A stretch of DNA of 7,579 nt from a bacterium (lineage in GTDB: Bacteria; Patescibacteriota; Saccharimonadia; Saccharimonadales; Saccharimonadaceae): the NCBI GenBank assembly GCA_021847685.1, contig JAJZQE010000027.1, positions 1 through 7,579 of the forward strand. Direction: 5' to 3'. Under the pieces are notes generated by a model. The model was not told the origin of the DNA. It saw only the letters and a program-made list of their open reading frames with translations, and did not search any database. The translations under genes were made by a program, and so were the position numbers. Shown one piece after another: positions 6,198 to 7,579 of this stretch (its first letter is position 1; the number at the start of each line of letters is the position of its first letter).

Positions 6198-6650
6198 GTG
6201 TCTCTAAAAGAGCGCATTAATAACGATTTAAAAACCGCCTTGCTAGGCGGTGATCGTTTTAGAGGAGAAGTTCTTCGCGGTTTAAAATCGGTTATTTTAA
6301 ACGAAGAAGTCGCTCAAAGTAAGCGCGAGACCGGCTTAAGCGACGAAAATATCGAGCAATTAGTAGCGCGTGAAATTAAAAAGCGTAATGAAAGCGCCGC
6401 GATATATGACGGCGCCAATCGTCCTGAGCTAGCCAAAAACGAGCGGGCCGAAGCGGCGGTTTTAAATGATTATTTGCCAGCTCAACTGAGTGAGGCTGAA
6501 ATTTCGGCTGCCGTTACTAAAACTATTGCCGAGCTTGGTGCTAGCGGCCCAAGCGCGATGGGTCAGGTGATTGGCGCTGTTAAAAAAGAACTTGGCAATA
6601 GTGCCGACGGGGCGCTTATCGCTCAACTTGTCAAAAAAGCGCTTAGTTAG
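6198..6650 (+). CDS. yqeY: GatB/YqeY domain protein
   Basis: The 150-aa protein matches the stand-alone YqeY family in length and pattern: SLKERINNDLKTAL at the N-terminus, LRGLKSVILNEEVAQ (about 26-40), LVAREIKKRNESAAIYDGANRPELAKNERAE in the middle, LNDYLPAQLSEAEI (about 89-102) and MGQVIGAVKKELGNSADGALIAQLVKKAL at the end. The domain also forms the C-terminal tail of GatB, which binds tRNA in the Asp/Glu-tRNA amidotransferase; the role of the free protein is not established. The start is GTG, 1 base after the rpsU stop, with a weak AGGA 10 bases upstream, so it is cotranscribed with rpsU and probably coupled to it. A hairpin lies early in the coding region. Confidence 0.9.
   Translation: MSLKERINNDLKTALLGGDRFRGEVLRGLKSVILNEEVAQSKRETGLSDENIEQLVAREIKKRNESAAIYDGANRPELAKNERAEAAVLNDYLPAQLSEAEISAAVTKTIAELGASGPSAMGQVIGAVKKELGNSADGALIAQLVKKALS
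6234..6251 (+). other. GC-rich hairpin near the 5' end of yqeY
   Basis: ACCGCC (6234-6239) and GGCGGT (6246-6251) form a perfect 6-bp stem with a 6-base loop, 36 bases into yqeY. It is followed after 5 bases by TTTT (6257-6260) and preceded by an A-run. It looks like a weak or partial intrinsic terminator and might reduce yqeY relative to rpsU, but the stem is short and the T-run is brief, so it may be only codon-driven. Confidence 0.35.
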
Positions 6651-6660
6651 CGTCTAGAAT

Positions 6661-6690
6661 TTGGAATATAGCTGTTAGCTTGGGTATACT
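6661..6690 (+). promoter_or_regulatory. Promoter upstream of the leader ORF and adk-map
   Basis: TTGGAA (6661-6666; 4 of 6 to consensus) and TATACT (6685-6690; 5 of 6) are 18 bases apart. The predicted start near 6697 is about 3 bases before the ATG at 6700, which opens a 28-codon ORF rather than adk. It gives adk-map a transcript separate from rpsU-yqeY. Confidence 0.55.
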
Positions 6691-6699
6691 ATAAACATT

Positions 6700-6786
6700 A
6701 TGACAAATCTTATCACCACCCACCAAGCGCAACCTACAGCCTATCTTCTACCTTCTACCTTCTACCAACCCGGAGTGTCTGTATGA
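6700..6786 (+). CDS. Putative 28-residue leader ORF overlapping the adk start
   Basis: An ATG 9 bases after the TATACT box opens 28 codons ending in TGA. That stop overlaps the adk start as ATGA (6783-6786), the classic layout of translationally coupled genes. The peptide begins MTNLITTHQAQPTAYLL and ends QPGVSV; it has no Cys, no Lys, no Arg and no acidic residue, and resembles no family I know. Its frame differs from adk, so it is not an adk extension. It could be a real small protein, a regulatory leader that delivers ribosomes to adk, or chance. Supporting it are the promoter position and the exact overlap; against it are its short length and lack of a known relative. Confidence 0.4.
   Translation: MTNLITTHQAQPTAYLLPSTFYQPGVSV
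6745..6766 (+). repeat. Three perfect CTTCTAC tandem repeats before adk
   Basis: CTTCTAC is repeated at 6745-6751, 6752-6758 and 6759-6765 without mismatch and ends in one more C. It lies inside the 28-codon ORF and just before the adk ribosome binding site. The surrounding stretch 6703-6771 is almost free of G, so it should have little RNA structure. Because 7 is not a multiple of 3, gain or loss of one unit would shift the leader frame. Confidence 0.6.
6772..6775 (+). promoter_or_regulatory. Shine-Dalgarno site of adk
   Basis: GGAG lies 7 bases before the adk ATG at 6783, a good match to the usual anti-Shine-Dalgarno. It fixes the adk start and shows that adk can be initiated independently of the upstream ORF. 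Confidence 0.55.
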
Positions 6787-7328
6787 TTATCATCTTTGGT
6801 CCGGCTGGATCTGGTAAGAGTATGCAGGGGCAGATGTTAGCTGCGCGTAATAATTGGCGCTGGTTAAGTGCTGGGCAGCTACTGCGCGACACGCGTGATC
6901 CTGAAATTATGGCCGAAATGCAAGCCGGTCGATTAGTTGCGCACAGTAAGGTCAATAAAATCGTTAGCGAGGCGATAGCGCGGGCGACCAATGTACGTCA
7001 GGTTATCTTGGACGGTTTTCCAAGGGCGCTCGAACAAGCCAAATGGTTGCTTGATAGCGAGGCCGAGCACGGCGATAAGATTGAACTTGGCATCGTATTA
7101 GAAGTACCAAAAAAAGAATTGATGAAACGGCTTGAAGTTCGTGGCCGGGCTGATGATACTTTTGAAGCCATCGATGAGCGTTTAGAAATTTATCGCCACG
7201 AGACTGAACCAATTTTAGATTATTTTGCAAAAAACGGCATTAAAATTGTTCGAGTCGATGGTATGGGATCGGTTGGGCAAGTTCACGATCGAATTATGGA
7301 AGAATTGGTCAAATGCAATCTAGGATAA
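6783..7328 (+). CDS. adk: Adenylate kinase (short-LID type)
   Basis: The enzyme interconverts ATP + AMP and 2 ADP in the cytosol. The 181-aa protein has the P-loop GPAGSGKS (6-13; family GPPGAGKGT), DGFPR (77-81), the LID-flanking RGRADD (120-125) and RLEIYRHET (133-141). The LID is a short loop, so the length is below the 210-220 aa of the long form. The AMP-binding part is unusual: STGDMLR reads SAGQLLR (29-35), with Arg35 kept, and LVTD/LVPD reads LVAH (51-54). It may be a variant adenylate kinase or a related NMP kinase. The ATG has a GGAG site 7 bases upstream and overlaps the stop of a 28-codon ORF. map begins inside its last 16 bases; adk-map adjacency is common in bacteria, usually after secY, which is not here. 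Confidence 0.88.
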   Translation: MIIIFGPAGSGKSMQGQMLAARNNWRWLSAGQLLRDTRDPEIMAEMQAGRLVAHSKVNKIVSEAIARATNVRQVILDGFPRALEQAKWLLDSEAEHGDKIELGIVLEVPKKELMKRLEVRGRADDTFEAIDERLEIYRHETEPILDYFAKNGIKIVRVDGMGSVGQVHDRIMEELVKCNLG

Positions 7329-7579
7329 AGACGCCAGCCGAAATTGAAGCAATGCGCCAAGGTGGCAAAATTCTAGCAACTATTTTTGCTGGTCTTCGAA
7401 AACAGGTTGTGGTTGGTATGAGCGAGCTTGAGGCTGATGCCTGGGTTGATGCCGAAATTAAACGTTTGGGCGCTAGCGCAACTTATAAAACGCCCGAAGT
7501 CGAATTTCCGAACGCAATCTGTATATCGGTCAACGATGCGATTGTGCACGGTGTGCCGACTGATTATCGTTTTGAAAGC
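7313..7579 (+). CDS. map: Methionine aminopeptidase, type I, 3' end cut off by window edge
   Basis: Map removes the first methionine from new proteins after deformylation, using a dinuclear metal site. The 89 visible codons run open to the right edge. The start IKTPAEIEAMRQGGKILATIF matches the family (E. coli SIKTPEDIEKMRVAGRLAAEV). The substrate-pocket stretch FPNAICISVNDAIVHGVP (about 65-82) includes the conserved His equivalent to E. coli His79. The metal ligands (Asp97, Asp108, His171, Glu204, Glu235 in E. coli) lie beyond the window. Full length should be about 250 aa. The ATG overlaps the end of adk by 16 bases, with a possible GGAAG 10 bases upstream, so it is cotranscribed with and probably coupled to adk. 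Confidence 0.93.
   Translation, partial: MQSRIKTPAEIEAMRQGGKILATIFAGLRKQVVVGMSELEADAWVDAEIKRLGASATYKTPEVEFPNAICISVNDAIVHGVPTDYRFES

Noticed and set aside
6640..6652. Short inverted repeat CGCT-tagtt-AGCG at the end of yqeY
   Set aside because: The 4-bp stem with no T-run is too weak to call a terminator.
1..7579. CRISPR arrays, tRNA or rRNA genes, insertion sequences, or recoded TGA
   Set aside because: No spaced direct repeats, tRNA-like folds, transposase or terminal inverted repeats were seen, and TGA ends several genes at expected points.

Overview
The window is compact bacterial chromosome with no mobile elements, RNA genes or CRISPR. Coding density is very high: gene gaps run from overlaps to about 130 bases. 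TGA is used as a stop (def, the phosphoribosyltransferase-like gene, the small ORF before adk), so the standard code applies. The short proteins, the PadR/ArsR-type winged-helix gene before recJ, the short-LID adenylate kinase and the tight packing suggest a streamlined Patescibacteria (CPR) genome, perhaps Saccharibacteria. This is an inference from gene style and order; no decisive taxonomic marker is present.

Left part (1-3250, minus strand): priA, def and fmt, read in that order. priA-def-fmt is a conserved order in many bacteria (for example Bacillus subtilis). fmt is cut by the left edge and lacks its C-terminal end. Fmt adds the formyl group to initiator Met-tRNA and Def removes it from new proteins; PriA is the replication-restart helicase.

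Centre (3251-5932, plus strand): a divergent promoter region of only 29 bases separates priA from a phosphoribosyltransferase-like gene whose PRPP-binding and pyrophosphate loops are unusual. A small winged-helix DNA-binding protein follows, with its own promoter and Shine-Dalgarno site. recJ starts 1 base after it.

Right part (5933-7579, plus strand): rpsU (ribosomal protein bS21) and yqeY sit 1 base apart behind a near-consensus promoter. Next come a second promoter, a 28-codon ORF that overlaps the adk start as ATGA, adk itself, and map, which overlaps adk and is cut by the right edge. Map removes the methionine exposed by Def, so the window holds three steps of N-terminal methionine handling at its two ends.

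The most notable non-coding signal is that five of six predicted promoters have their -10 box 6 to 9 bases before a start codon, which predicts leaderless or nearly leaderless mRNAs. I found no clearly new multi-gene system. The best leads are leaderless initiation, the leader ORF before adk with its 7-base tandem repeat, and the degenerate phosphoribosyltransferase.
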